The translations under genes were made by a program, and so were the position numbers. From the NCBI RefSeq assembly GCF_016025255.1, contig NZ_CP065592.1, positions 1,469,122 to 1,533,121 of the forward strand: a stretch of DNA of 64,000 bases. Reading direction: 5' to 3'. The notes below the pieces were generated by a model. It was not told the DNA's origin and did no database searches. It saw only the letters and a list, made by a program, of their open reading frames with translations. Shown here in pieces: positions 24,411 through 36,680 of the stretch (the first letter of the stretch is position 1; each line of letters starts with the position of its first letter). Origin of the DNA: Sphingosinicella flava. Its GTDB lineage: Bacteria > Pseudomonadota > Alphaproteobacteria > Sphingomonadales > Sphingomonadaceae.

Positions 24411-26165
24411 ATGCGCCTCACCCTCGTCCTCGCCGCCGCGCTCGCCTCGGCCACCCCCGCCGCCGCCGCACCGGCCGACGATTTCGCGAAGCTGCTGGAG
24501 GATCATTATGCCTGGCTCCTCCGGGAATCGCCGACTTATGCGACGACGCTCGGCGTTCGCGATTATGACGACAGGATCGGCGACCTCAGCCTCGCCGCGC
24601 AGGACCGGCGGGCGGCGGAGGCGAAGGCTTTCCTCGCCCGCCTCGACGCCATCCCCGCCGATGGGCTGACCGACCCGGACCGCACCAATCACGCGATCCT
24701 GAAGCGGATGCTGTCGGAAACCGTGGAGGGGAACACCTATCCTCAGCGCGTCATGCTCTTCACGACCTATTATGGCTGGCATCAGGGCTTCGCGAGCCTC
24801 GCCGAAGACCTGCCGTTCCGCACCCGCGCCGATTATGAAAGCTACCTCGCCCGCCTCAACCTCTATCCGAGGCAGAACGACGCCGCGCTGGCGGTGACGG
24901 AGGAAGCGGTGAAGGGCGGCTACACCCTCCCCTGCTCCGTCCTCGGCAATTACGAGCGCGGCATTTCCGGCGTCATCGCGGAAGACCCGACCAAGTCGCG
25001 CTTCTACGCGCCCTTCCTGGCGCCCAAGCCCACCGCCATATCGGACGCGGACTGGGCGGCGCTCCAGGCGCGGGGCCGCAAGGCGATCGCGGAGGTCATC
25101 AACCCGGCTTATGCCAAGCACCTCGCCTTCTACCGCACCCGCTACCTCCCTTATTGCGCGAAGGCCGACAGCGTGTCGGCGCAAAAGGGCGGCGCGGCTT
25201 ATTACGCCTTCCGCGTGCGGGCCGAGACGACGACCGACCTGACGCCGGATCAGATCCACGATATCGGCCTCAAGGAATCCGCCCGCATCCGGGCGGAGAT
25301 GGAGGCAGTGGCAAAGGCGGCGGGTTTCGCCAGCCGCGAGGCCTTCATCCAGGATCTGCGCACCAATCCGGTCTATTATGCCAAAACGCCCGAAGAATTG
25401 CTGGAAAAAGCGGCGGCGGAGGCGAAACGGATCGACGGCAAGATGCCCGGCCTGTTCGGCCGCCTGCCGCGCCTGCCCTACGGCGTGAAGCCCATCCCGG
25501 CCGAGATCGCGGAAGGGACGACGACGGCTTATTACGGCCAGGGTTCTCCCGCCAGCGGCCTGTCGGGCACCTTCTACGTCAACACGTCGAAACTCGACCA
25601 GCGTCCGTTTTGGGAATTGCCCGCCCTCACCGCGCATGAAAGCGTCCCGGGCCATCACAATCAGATCGCGCTGCAGCAGGAAATGGAGCTCGCGCCCTTC
25701 CGCCAGAATTTCACCCAGTTCACCGCCTTCACCGAAGGCTGGGGCCTCTATTCGGAGAGCCTCGGCGAAATGATGGGCATTTACGACACGCCGGCGAAGA
25801 AGATGGGCCAGCTCTCCTACCAGGCCTGGCGCGCCGCGCGGCTCGTCGTCGACACCGGCATTCACGCCAAGGGCTGGGACAAGGCGAGGGCCGTCGCCTT
25901 CATGAAGGAGAATACCGCGTTGACCGACGCCAATATCGATGCCGAGGTCAATCGCTACATCAGCTGGCCGGGCCAGGCCTTGGGCTACAAGATCGGCGAA
26001 TTGAAGATCAAGGAATTGCGCGACAAGGCCGAGCGCATCCTCGGCGCGCAATTCGACATCCGCCGCTTCCACGACGCGGTGCTCGCCAACGGATCGGTGC
26101 CCTTGAGCGTCCTCGAAGCGGAAATCGACCGCTGGATCGCCACCTATAGCGGCCCGGCTCTTTAA
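24411..26165 (+). CDS. DUF885 family secreted protein, putative metallopeptidase
   Basis: A 584-residue protein with a Sec signal peptide (MRLTLVLAAALASATPAAAAP). It belongs to the DUF885 family, which has a thermolysin-like helix motif, here HESVPGHHNQI near residue 410, and a C-terminal SLGEMMGIYDTPAKKMGQLSYQAWRAARLVVDTGIH region. The family is thought to be peptidase-like and periplasmic, but a substrate has rarely been shown. The start at 24411 gives the signal peptide and has a CAGGAAA site. Confidence 0.85.
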   Translation: MRLTLVLAAALASATPAAAAPADDFAKLLEDHYAWLLRESPTYATTLGVRDYDDRIGDLSLAAQDRRAAEAKAFLARLDAIPADGLTDPDRTNHAILKRMLSETVEGNTYPQRVMLFTTYYGWHQGFASLAEDLPFRTRADYESYLARLNLYPRQNDAALAVTEEAVKGGYTLPCSVLGNYERGISGVIAEDPTKSRFYAPFLAPKPTAISDADWAALQARGRKAIAEVINPAYAKHLAFYRTRYLPYCAKADSVSAQKGGAAYYAFRVRAETTTDLTPDQIHDIGLKESARIRAEMEAVAKAAGFASREAFIQDLRTNPVYYAKTPEELLEKAAAEAKRIDGKMPGLFGRLPRLPYGVKPIPAEIAEGTTTAYYGQGSPASGLSGTFYVNTSKLDQRPFWELPALTAHESVPGHHNQIALQQEMELAPFRQNFTQFTAFTEGWGLYSESLGEMMGIYDTPAKKMGQLSYQAWRAARLVVDTGIHAKGWDKARAVAFMKENTALTDANIDAEVNRYISWPGQALGYKIGELKIKELRDKAERILGAQFDIRRFHDAVLANGSVPLSVLEAEIDRWIATYSGPAL

Positions 26166-26174
26166 AAACGCCCC

Positions 26175-26254
26175 TTTGTGCTCCGGCGAAAGCCGGAGCC
26201 CAGCGGCACACCTTATCCCGCCCGCGCCACTGGACCCCGGCCTGCGCCGGGGAA
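26175..26254. repeat. Family A palindromic units between convergent genes
   Basis: TGCTCCGGCGAAAGCCGGAG and GACCCCGGCCTGCGCCGGGG hairpins lie between the DUF885 gene and the minus-strand membrane protein. They may double as a bidirectional terminator. Confidence 0.65.
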
Positions 26255-26258
26255 CGGA

Positions 26259-26813
26259 TCAAGGCTGCCCCTGCCCTGCCGCCCGCCGGAACAGCCCGGC
26301 GGAACCGAGCCAGAAGGCCGAGAACAGGATCGTCCCCATCACTGCTTCGTAAATGCCCTGGTAGCCGGGCGATCCGAGCGGCCAGATCAGCGCCGCCACC
26401 CCGATCGCCGCCTGCGCCGCCGCCGCCGCGAACATCGCGCGGGCCATGCCCGCGGCGCGGAAGCCCGCCATCGCCGATCCCGCGGCCGCGATGGCGATGA
26501 CGCCGAAGAAAAGGAGGTTGGCGGGATTGTTCTCGCTGCCGAGCAATCCGACCGCGCCGTTCACCCAGACGAGCAGGAAGGATGCGGCGACCGCCAGCGT
26601 CGCGCCGCCGCGATAGGCCCGATTGCCCGACGTGCGCACCGCCAGCTCGATGACCAGTCCCGCCACGCCCAGCATCAATCCCATGATGACATAATCGGAC
26701 AGGGTCCAGGGCGCCCCCGCGACCAGCGGCAGCGTCAACAGGAAGGCTGCGCCGCCCCATCCGATCGGCCGCCAGGAAAACCCCTTTCTTCCCTGCATTC
26801 TCGTTTCCGCCAT
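26259..26813 (-). CDS. Membrane protein, five or six helices
   Basis: A 184-residue integral membrane protein with hydrophobic segments near residues 18-35, 40-60, 70-90, 98-120, 125-145 and 155-175. No transporter signature is seen. The ATG at 26813 was chosen because AGGAGG is seven bases upstream; the ATG at 26819 would have only one base of spacing. The function is unknown. Confidence 0.75.
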   Translation of the reverse strand: MAETRMQGRKGFSWRPIGWGGAAFLLTLPLVAGAPWTLSDYVIMGLMLGVAGLVIELAVRTSGNRAYRGGATLAVAASFLLVWVNGAVGLLGSENNPANLLFFGVIAIAAAGSAMAGFRAAGMARAMFAAAAAQAAIGVAALIWPLGSPGYQGIYEAVMGTILFSAFWLGSAGLFRRAAGQGQP

Positions 26814-26933
26814 TGCCATGCCTCCTTCAACATTTGTGAAGGCGATGGCTTAATCCCGACCACGATGAGCGGCATGAGCGGCAGGTGAGCATTTGGTGAA
26901 AAGCGGCTTGAGGGGTGCGGGCCGCCGTCCGGA

Positions 26934-29057
26934 TCACCCGTCCGACAAAGGCGCGTCGATCAGGCAGCACAGGCCATCGGCCGCGAAGTGCAGCCTCACC
27001 GTGCCCCCCAGTTCGGCCGCCAAGACGCTTTCGATCAGGCGCGATCCGAAACCGCGCCCTTCCGGCAGCGAAACCTTGGGGCCGCCGTTTTCCTTCCACG
27101 TGAACGTGAGGCGCGCGTTCCCATCGCCTTCTTCCCTCGCCCATGTGATGGAAATTCGCCCCTCGTCGTTCGACAGGGCGCCATATTTGGCGGCATTGGT
27201 CGCCAGTTCGTGCAGGGCCATGGCAAAGATCACCGTCGCCTGGGGCGGGAGCTGCACCGCCGGCCCTTCCACCGTGACCCGCCCCTCCTCCAGCGCGCCG
27301 AAAGGCGCCAGCGCGGCCGTCACGATCTCGCCCAGCATCGCGCTTTCCCAGCTTTGCCGGGTCAGCACGTCATGGGCGGCGGCAAGGGCGGACAGGCGGC
27401 CTTCGAACGTGCGCTGCACGGCTTCCGGCACCTCGCCGCGCTTGAAGGTCTGGCGTGCCGTCGCCTGCACCAGGGTCATGGTGTTCTTGACCCGATGATT
27501 GAGCTCGCCGAGCAGGATTTCCTTGTGCCGCTCCGCCTTCTTGCGCTCGGTCACGTCGCTGAAGGTGCAGGCGACGCCGCCGCCCTGCTTGGGCGAGAAG
27601 CGAAGCTCGATGCTGGTGCCGGGCCGGTGATTGGACGCCATTTCAAGCCTTTCCGGCTTGCGCGTCTCCATCACGCGGTGGAGCGCCTGTTCAAGCTCGG
27701 TGCCGTGGATATAGGGCATGACCTCCCAGATGTTCCGCCCCAGGGCTTCCTCCCGCTTGAAGCCGAAATACTCCTCGGACGCTTTGTTGAGCAGGCTGAT
27801 CGTCCACTTCGCATCGACGGCGATGAAGCAATCGGAAATGCTTTCAAGAACGGTGTTGAGCCGCCGCGCGATGACGATGCGGTCGGTAAGGTCGATGCAG
27901 GCGCCGGTCATGTAGGCGGCCTTGCCGTCGTCGCCGAAATAGACCTTGGCCCGGTCGTGCAGCCAGCGTTCCTTGCCGTCCGGCCGGACGACGCGATATT
28001 CCATGTCGAAATCGGCGCCGGTGGCGATGCTGGTCTCGCACGCGGCGATGAAGGCGTCGCGATCGTCAAGGTGGATGCGGGCCGCGCATTCCTCGATCGT
28101 CGTCGGTCCTTCCTCCTCCGGAAACCCGAACAGGCGGTTGAGCGTGGCGTCGAATTCGAGGGCGCCGGTCCGCAAATCCCAGCGAAAGGTTCCGGCGCCC
28201 GATCCCTCGAGCGCCGCGCGCAGCCGCTCCTCCCGATCGCGCAAGGCTTCTTCGGTCCGCTTGGTTTCGGTGATGTCGTACGTCACGCCGAAATGACGGA
28301 CCTTGCCGTCCTCGACGGTCACCGCCTCGCCCCGCCGTACGATCCACCGCTTCTCCCCGGTCAGCGGATGGATGACGCGATAGGCGGCGCGGCCGACGCC
28401 ATAATCGCCGTCCTGGCGGACAGAGGCGAGATCGTCGGGATGGAGCATGTTTTCGGCCTGCGCCACCGTGATCTCGTCCGTGGGGTCGAGGCCCCAGACC
28501 TTGCAAAATTCCTCGGAAACCAGGATGCGGCCTTGCTCGGGAAGGATCTCGTACGTGCCGATGCCGCCCGCCCGTTGCGCAACCCGCAACCGTTCGTTGG
28601 CGGTCCGGGCCTCCTCCATGGCCTTTCGTTCCGCATCGATATCGCGCACGACAACCAGGCCGCCGACGATATGTCCGTGATCGTCGCGAATCTGGCTGGC
28701 GGTCAGCCGGATCCAGTTCCTGCCGCCGTCCTTCCGCTCGTAATGCACGTCGAGCTCGGCCTCCAGCGCGCCCTTGAGAACGCGGACGAGCGGATAATCT
28801 TCCGCTTCCACCCGGCGGCCATCGGCATGATAGGCCACCCAATTGCCATGTTCCTCGATCGCTTCGGTGGGCAGGATGGGATGGCCGAAAATCTCCTCGG
28901 CCTTCCGGTTTCCGCCGAGAATGCGGCCGGACGCCGCGGCATAGACCAGGCCCACGGGCAGGGCGTCCAATAGCCTTTGCATCCCGCTTTCCAACGGAGA
29001 GCGGAACGCAGCCAGGACCGACGCGGCCTGCAGGTCGAACGTTTCGGCTTTCAACAA
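26934..29057 (-). CDS. HWE-family sensor histidine kinase with four PAS domains
   Basis: A 707-residue cytoplasmic kinase. Four PAS/PAC units cover about residues 25-145, 155-275, 280-395 and 400-515. The kinase core is HWE/HisKA_2 type: ELNHRVKNTMTLVQA with His521, ALHELATNAAKYGALS (N box) and the W-x-E of TFTWKENGGP. The family is common in alphaproteobacteria and often feeds general stress or light responses, but no partner regulator is adjacent. The first start codon is TTG at 29057 with GGAG nearby; a start at ATG 28982 is possible. Confidence 0.87.
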   Translation of the reverse strand: MLKAETFDLQAASVLAAFRSPLESGMQRLLDALPVGLVYAAASGRILGGNRKAEEIFGHPILPTEAIEEHGNWVAYHADGRRVEAEDYPLVRVLKGALEAELDVHYERKDGGRNWIRLTASQIRDDHGHIVGGLVVVRDIDAERKAMEEARTANERLRVAQRAGGIGTYEILPEQGRILVSEEFCKVWGLDPTDEITVAQAENMLHPDDLASVRQDGDYGVGRAAYRVIHPLTGEKRWIVRRGEAVTVEDGKVRHFGVTYDITETKRTEEALRDREERLRAALEGSGAGTFRWDLRTGALEFDATLNRLFGFPEEEGPTTIEECAARIHLDDRDAFIAACETSIATGADFDMEYRVVRPDGKERWLHDRAKVYFGDDGKAAYMTGACIDLTDRIVIARRLNTVLESISDCFIAVDAKWTISLLNKASEEYFGFKREEALGRNIWEVMPYIHGTELEQALHRVMETRKPERLEMASNHRPGTSIELRFSPKQGGGVACTFSDVTERKKAERHKEILLGELNHRVKNTMTLVQATARQTFKRGEVPEAVQRTFEGRLSALAAAHDVLTRQSWESAMLGEIVTAALAPFGALEEGRVTVEGPAVQLPPQATVIFAMALHELATNAAKYGALSNDEGRISITWAREEGDGNARLTFTWKENGGPKVSLPEGRGFGSRLIESVLAAELGGTVRLHFAADGLCCLIDAPLSDG

Positions 29058-29320
29058 CCGCTCCAGGGAAGGGCGCAGCGCCTGCTCATGTCGATTTCAT
29101 TCACCCCTTTGCGGAATAGCCCCTGGATTGTGGGTATGCGGCTATTCATGCTCATGTAGCGCAGATTGGCCACTCCGTCACTGATCTTGCTCAAGATTAA
29201 GGGAACAAATCTTAACTTAACTTTGCAGGGCGATAACGGGGGTTGCCTTGCGATCCGCTTGTCCCGCACCCATTTCGCGTCGGCAGCGTTGCCCATGCAT
29301 GCCGCGCCCTTGCATCATTA

Positions 29321-29335
29321 GAACAAATCTGGAAC
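29321..29335 (+). promoter_or_regulatory. LexA (SOS) box upstream of uvrA
   Basis: GAACAAATCTGGAAC is an exact GAAC-N7-GAAC match to the alphaproteobacterial LexA operator, 11-25 bases before the uvrA start codon. uvrA is a known SOS gene, which supports the call. Confidence 0.88.
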
Positions 29336-29345
29336 AGCCAATCTC

Positions 29346-32477
<3,132 letters not shown>

Positions 32478-32487
32478 CCCAAATTCC

Positions 32488-32509
32488 CCCCTCCCTTTCA
32501 AGGGAGGGG
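32488..32509. terminator. Hairpin after uvrA, also repeat-like
   Basis: CCCCTCCCTT pairs with AAGGGAGGGG around a two-base loop, 11 bases after the uvrA stop. There is no T run. The following ggccgggggtgggtg resembles half of a family B-like repeat, so it may be a repeat remnant rather than a real terminator. Confidence 0.4.
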
Positions 32510-32583
32510 CCGGGGGTGGGTGCGAGGCGAAGCCGAGCCTTCAACCGTCGTACTGAACTCCGAAGACGAGGCTACCAAGTTAG

Positions 32584-34887
32584 CTATGCTCTTTTAGTGA
32601 ATGCAACTACCCGCCGAACAAAGGCAAGCAATTCAGCATCATTGATATCAGCCGTTTGCCAAGCTGGATTGGTGTCATGGTGGAAGCGATTTGCATAATC
32701 AGTAAGAGTAGCAAGTTCGTCCACATCGTTTTGGCACAGTATCTGCGTAGCGCCTCCTACATGTTGGCTAGCAATGAGCCGGAAGCGTCCGAGTAATGTT
32801 CCAGGCGGGAAGTGTTCTGGATACGCTACGCGCAAGAAGGCTTCTAAGGTGGGCCTGATTGCCTCGGCCACTTCGCGCGGATTATCGACTTGGTTGTCTA
32901 AATAAGTGCGGAGTTTGGCGTGTCTCTTGTCGTGCTCTGTCACCCCATGAGTTGAGACATCCCAGATCCTTAGCGTTGATCCGGCTCCGGAGCGAGCGAC
33001 TTCGATCGCAATACGCCCGATTTGACCCGGACTTTCCCATAAATGGCAGACCAGCGGCCGACTGTGTGAGAGAACTATGACTTGCTCCACTTCTGCAGCA
33101 AGACGCCTAATCTCACTTACAGTCGCAAAAGCCCTGTGTTCGTCCAAGCTATTTATAGGGTCGTCAATGACGACCACCTTCTGCGGTCTTTCCTCGTCCT
33201 GAGAAATGCTCGCCAGAAAAACTGCCAGGGCTAATGTGTTCCGGTCGCTTGTACTGAGAACGGTCTTAAACGATGGCTCGCCAATTGCGTCCGAGTTCAC
33301 CGAGACAGGGTGGTTGGGGCTGTTGTCGATAACAACGCTGTAAACGCACGAGGGACCTCGCCGCGTGTTCAGAGATTTGACCCCATCAATGCGAAATCCT
33401 GCGTTTAAACGGCGGAGGTAGAGATTGATGGCTTCCTGGAACGCCGGAAACACGTTTTGAAGGTGGGCGTCCAATGCTCTCTTTCGAGCTGAACGTCGGG
33501 ACTCTGTGCTCTTTTTCGCTGCCTTTTCGCTTAGATAAGCAGAGCATTTAGCGTCTATACTTGGATCGAAGCGGTCTTTCCCCGCTTCCAAGCGAGCTAG
33601 GTCGTCCCTCAGGGTCTGAAGACTTGTGACAGAGACAGCTTCACGTACAGCTGCTGCCTTTTCGTTGATCTCCCTGACACGGGAGTTGTACTCATCTATG
33701 GTGCGGCACTGGACGGTCAAAGCGTGCAGCGCTTCCTGCGTCCCCGTTGAGAGGCTAAAAGCCTCCAAGGGAGCTTCTGCTTTCTGCTTCAACTGCTGCA
33801 GCAGGGAATCACGAGCGCGGATAGCTGCAGCGAGAAATGCCTCGACATCAGCTTCGAGTTGAGGAGCATCGATGAATTCGGACCAAAAAAGGCTTTTGGA
33901 CGAATTTTCGCTAAATTGGGCTCGGATGCGGTCCAGCGCTGTCGCGCCATATATCTGGTCAAGCCGCTGGATGGTTCTTTGAATTTTCGCCTTCAGTTCG
34001 TTGTACGTCGCACTAAAGTGCTGAGAGTAGGCTTGGGCTAAAGCCGACGGAGCGAGTGACTGAGCACAATAGGGACAATCTTCACCCAGCTCCGCCCTAT
34101 GTTCATGCTGAATTCGCTGGCCTTGGGCTACCCACGCTTCACCGCCTAAGCCAAGCCGCTGGAGGTGAGCACTTACACGTCGCTCAGCTTCAGCAGCAAC
34201 ATCTGGCAACTGCTCTCGCAGGAGTGTTTCGATCGCCTCCGGCGGTAGCTCAATTGCGGGAAGCTCCTCAAGCGCCCGCATCTTCGTTATGGCTTCTTGC
34301 TGTTGAGCTGCAGAAACCGCCTTCCCAGCTTCCTCAATACGTGCGTCAATGTCCTCTAGGCGGGGCAACTCACAAAACTGATCAATAGTGAGGCCGCGAA
34401 GCGCCTTTTGCGGTATTGTAGCTGCCAGTGTACGTAGCTGCACATTGTGCTTCTCTATGGCATCCACTTCAGTCTGGAGGCTACGTAGCAGAGCCACCCC
34501 TCGTGCTCCGACGATTAGTCCGTGGAGCCCCTCCCGCTGTGGCGACTGCACGACAAGTCCTGAATAGACATTGTCATTGATGAATTGCTCATCGAACACT
34601 GCGATATTCGCTTTTGCCGCACTCCATTGGCCATCCTGAAAAACCATGGCGTTGGCTTCGTCGCTAAAGGCCAGGGCAACCTGTGCAGCGCGAGTGCCGC
34701 CGAGCCGCCGGCGCTCCCGGATCGGCAACGGGTCGCCCGTTTGCAATGACCGGAAAATGCTAACAAGCGTCGTCTTGCCTCGGGCATTTTCAGCATACAC
34801 TAGGGATAGAGGCGTCAACTCGATGTTAGCTGCGGCTACATGATCGAATTGTCCGATCCCCTGAACCAACCTAATATGCTGAAGCAC
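32584..34887 (-). CDS. AAA_13 ABC-type ATPase, RloC-like; candidate defence protein
   Basis: A 767-residue SMC/Rad50-like ATPase. The N-terminal P-loop is ENARGKTTLVS (about residues 33-43); two coiled-coil arms flank a zinc-hook-like CPYC near residue 275; the ABC signature LSTSDRNTLALAVF and Walker B VVVIDDPINSLD lie near residues 545 and 570. This is the plan of AAA_13 proteins, including RloC, a damage-responsive tRNA nuclease. The C-terminus holds R678-x3-E682 and FHHDTNP (H736/H737), which may correspond to the Arg-Glu-His nuclease set, tentatively. By eye GC is near 50%, far below neighbours, so it was probably acquired. No partner gene is adjacent. Confidence 0.82.
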   Translation of the reverse strand: MLQHIRLVQGIGQFDHVAAANIELTPLSLVYAENARGKTTLVSIFRSLQTGDPLPIRERRRLGGTRAAQVALAFSDEANAMVFQDGQWSAAKANIAVFDEQFINDNVYSGLVVQSPQREGLHGLIVGARGVALLRSLQTEVDAIEKHNVQLRTLAATIPQKALRGLTIDQFCELPRLEDIDARIEEAGKAVSAAQQQEAITKMRALEELPAIELPPEAIETLLREQLPDVAAEAERRVSAHLQRLGLGGEAWVAQGQRIQHEHRAELGEDCPYCAQSLAPSALAQAYSQHFSATYNELKAKIQRTIQRLDQIYGATALDRIRAQFSENSSKSLFWSEFIDAPQLEADVEAFLAAAIRARDSLLQQLKQKAEAPLEAFSLSTGTQEALHALTVQCRTIDEYNSRVREINEKAAAVREAVSVTSLQTLRDDLARLEAGKDRFDPSIDAKCSAYLSEKAAKKSTESRRSARKRALDAHLQNVFPAFQEAINLYLRRLNAGFRIDGVKSLNTRRGPSCVYSVVIDNSPNHPVSVNSDAIGEPSFKTVLSTSDRNTLALAVFLASISQDEERPQKVVVIDDPINSLDEHRAFATVSEIRRLAAEVEQVIVLSHSRPLVCHLWESPGQIGRIAIEVARSGAGSTLRIWDVSTHGVTEHDKRHAKLRTYLDNQVDNPREVAEAIRPTLEAFLRVAYPEHFPPGTLLGRFRLIASQHVGGATQILCQNDVDELATLTDYANRFHHDTNPAWQTADINDAELLAFVRRVVAFTKRA

Positions 34888-35021
34888 TTTTATCCCCTTC
34901 CATTTTTAGGAATGCTATCAGGAAAACGGCGCCGTTAAAGCGCAAGTTAATCCAGAAGGAGTAGCATAAGTGCCAAAAACCATTTTCCTACACATAACCA
35001 AATGAGATAAATGGTACGGTC

Positions 35022-36584
35022 ATGATGAACCATGACCGCACCGGGGACGAGCCCCGCTTCACCGCCCTCACCATTGTCGAGGGTTCCGATCACATTCCCG
35101 AAGTGCCGCTGGAGCCGCTTATCGCTTCCGGGCTCGAAAGCGCGGAAACCGAAACACGCGGGCTCAGGCGCGACGGCTGGACGCCGGAGCGCAAGCGGCT
35201 GTTCCAGGAAACGCTCGCCGAATGCGGCACGGTATCGAAGGCGTGCCGCATCGTGGGGATGAGCGCGCAGTCCGCTTACAATCTCCGCAACCGCGATCCC
35301 TTGTTCGGCGCGGGTTGGGACACCGCCCTTCTCCTCGCCCGCCAGCATCTCGCCGACGAGATCATGGCGCGCTGCATGAACGGCGTGATCGAGCAGGTCT
35401 ACCGGAATGGTGAGGTGGTGGCGGAGCGTTACCGCTACGACAACCGCCTCTCCATCGCGATGCTGAACCGCCTCGACGCCCGCGCCGACCGCGCCGAGCG
35501 GCTTGGGGCGGGCCAGCACGCCCTCGCCGCGCGCTGGGCCGACTATCTCGACGCGCTTGGCGCGGACAAGCCGGACGACGCCCGCGCCCTCCTCGATCCG
35601 GACGCCGAAAAGAAGGCCGCGAGAAAAGCGCGGGAGCATCAAGTTCATCAACTTCCCCTCGAAGAGCCGGAGGAAATCGATCATCACATCGTCTGGCAGA
35701 AGGATGACGGCGTCTGGTGGACCGATTATCCGCCGCCGCCCGATTTCGACGGGGATGAGGACGGCAGCTATGACGACGGCGATTACGCCCGCACCCTGAC
35801 CCCGGCCGAAGCGGCGGTGATGGACGCGCGCGAGGCGGAGGAGGAAGCGGAGATGGCGGAGGATGAGGAAGCGCAGGCCGCCCGCCAGCGCGACATCTTC
35901 TTCGGCTTCGCGGGCGAAGAGGAGGAGGATCTGCCGGAAGACGAAGTGGAGGACAAACGCCCCTCCTCCGCTATTTCCCCCACCTCCGTCATTCCCGCCT
36001 GCTCCGTCAGTCCCCCCTCCTCCGTCATTCCCGCGCAGGCGGGAATCCAGCCGCGCGTCGCGCAAGACTCACAAAGCGTCTGGACTCCCGCCTGCGCGGG
36101 CGCGACGGGGGAAGCGATGCACATCCGCCCCTACGCCCCCGCCGACGCCTCGGCGCTCGCCACCCTCTACGCCCGCTCGGTCCGCCATTTCGGCCCGCGC
36201 GCTTATGCGCCGGAGCAGGTGGACGCCTGGGCCGCCCCCCCCTGCCCCGACCGCATGGCGGCGCGCTGCGCGGACGGCCGGACGGTGCTGGTGGCGGAAG
36301 GGCCGGACGGCACCCTCCTCGGCTATGGCGACATGGAGCCGGACGGGCATTTGGACTTCCTCTACACCGCGCCGGAAGGCGAGGGCCGCGGCGTCGGATC
36401 GGCCCTCCTCGCCGCGCTGGAAGAGGTGGCGCGCGCCCAGGGCAGCGCCCGCATCTTCGTCGAAGCCAGCGAACTCGCCCGCCCTCTCTTCGAGCGCCGG
36501 GGCTTCACCCTCCTCCGCCGCAACCACTTCGCCATCGGCGGCGTCCCCATCCACAATGACAGCATGGAGAAACGGCTGACCTGA
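35022..36584 (+). CDS. HTH-like protein fused through a repeat to a GNAT domain
   Basis: A continuous 520-codon frame. Residues 1-325 form one protein: a terminase-small-subunit-like or transposon-like helix-turn-helix near 50-90 (LAECGTVSKACRIVGMSAQSAYNLRNRDPLFG), a helical middle and a very acidic tail (EAEEEAEMAEDEEAQ, EEEEDLPEDEVED). Residues about 326-365 are the translation of a family A repeat (note VIPAQAGIQ). Residues 366-520 are a full GNAT domain. The native stop of the first protein seems to have been lost with the repeat. Whether a fused product is made is unclear; the GNAT has its own ATG at 36117. Confidence 0.6.
   Translation: MMNHDRTGDEPRFTALTIVEGSDHIPEVPLEPLIASGLESAETETRGLRRDGWTPERKRLFQETLAECGTVSKACRIVGMSAQSAYNLRNRDPLFGAGWDTALLLARQHLADEIMARCMNGVIEQVYRNGEVVAERYRYDNRLSIAMLNRLDARADRAERLGAGQHALAARWADYLDALGADKPDDARALLDPDAEKKAARKAREHQVHQLPLEEPEEIDHHIVWQKDDGVWWTDYPPPPDFDGDEDGSYDDGDYARTLTPAEAAVMDAREAEEEAEMAEDEEAQAARQRDIFFGFAGEEEEDLPEDEVEDKRPSSAISPTSVIPACSVSPPSSVIPAQAGIQPRVAQDSQSVWTPACAGATGEAMHIRPYAPADASALATLYARSVRHFGPRAYAPEQVDAWAAPPCPDRMAARCADGRTVLVAEGPDGTLLGYGDMEPDGHLDFLYTAPEGEGRGVGSALLAALEEVARAQGSARIFVEASELARPLFERRGFTLLRRNHFAIGGVPIHNDSMEKRLT
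36023..36107. repeat. Family A palindromic repeat inside a reading frame
   Basis: The left unit CGTCATTCCCGCGCAGGCGG and the right unit GACTCCCGCCTGCGCGGG are inverted copies. The repeat is read in frame between the acidic tail and the GNAT domain. A further half unit lies at about 36595-36625. Confidence 0.85.
36117..36584 (+). CDS. GNAT-family N-acetyltransferase
   Basis: A 155-residue GNAT domain (begins MHIRPYAPADASALATLY). The acetyl-CoA binding motif is seen as FLYTAPEGEGRGVGSALLAALEEVA (R/Q-x-x-G-x-G/A type), followed by IFVEASELARPLFERRGF, typical of YjaB/ElaA-like acetyltransferases. The ATG at 36117 is likely the original start; it has ggggaag upstream. It is also part of the longer frame that begins at 35022. 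The substrate is unknown. Confidence 0.75.
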   Translation: MHIRPYAPADASALATLYARSVRHFGPRAYAPEQVDAWAAPPCPDRMAARCADGRTVLVAEGPDGTLLGYGDMEPDGHLDFLYTAPEGEGRGVGSALLAALEEVARAQGSARIFVEASELARPLFERRGFTLLRRNHFAIGGVPIHNDSMEKRLT

Positions 36585-36680
36585 CGGGCCTCGCCGTCAT
36601 TTCCGCCCGCGCGGGACTCGCCCGCGGTAGGCAGTGGCGCTCTCCGCCGCCATCTGTCATCATTCCCCAAAAAGAGGGGG

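Noticed and set aside
26988-28973. 661-codon plus-strand frame opposite the HWE kinase
   Set aside because: Shadow of the kinase gene; no recognisable domain and no ribosome binding site.
29203-29217. Second LexA-like site between the kinase and uvrA (GAACAAATCTTAACT)
   Set aside because: The second half is AACT, not GAAC; only half of the motif is present.
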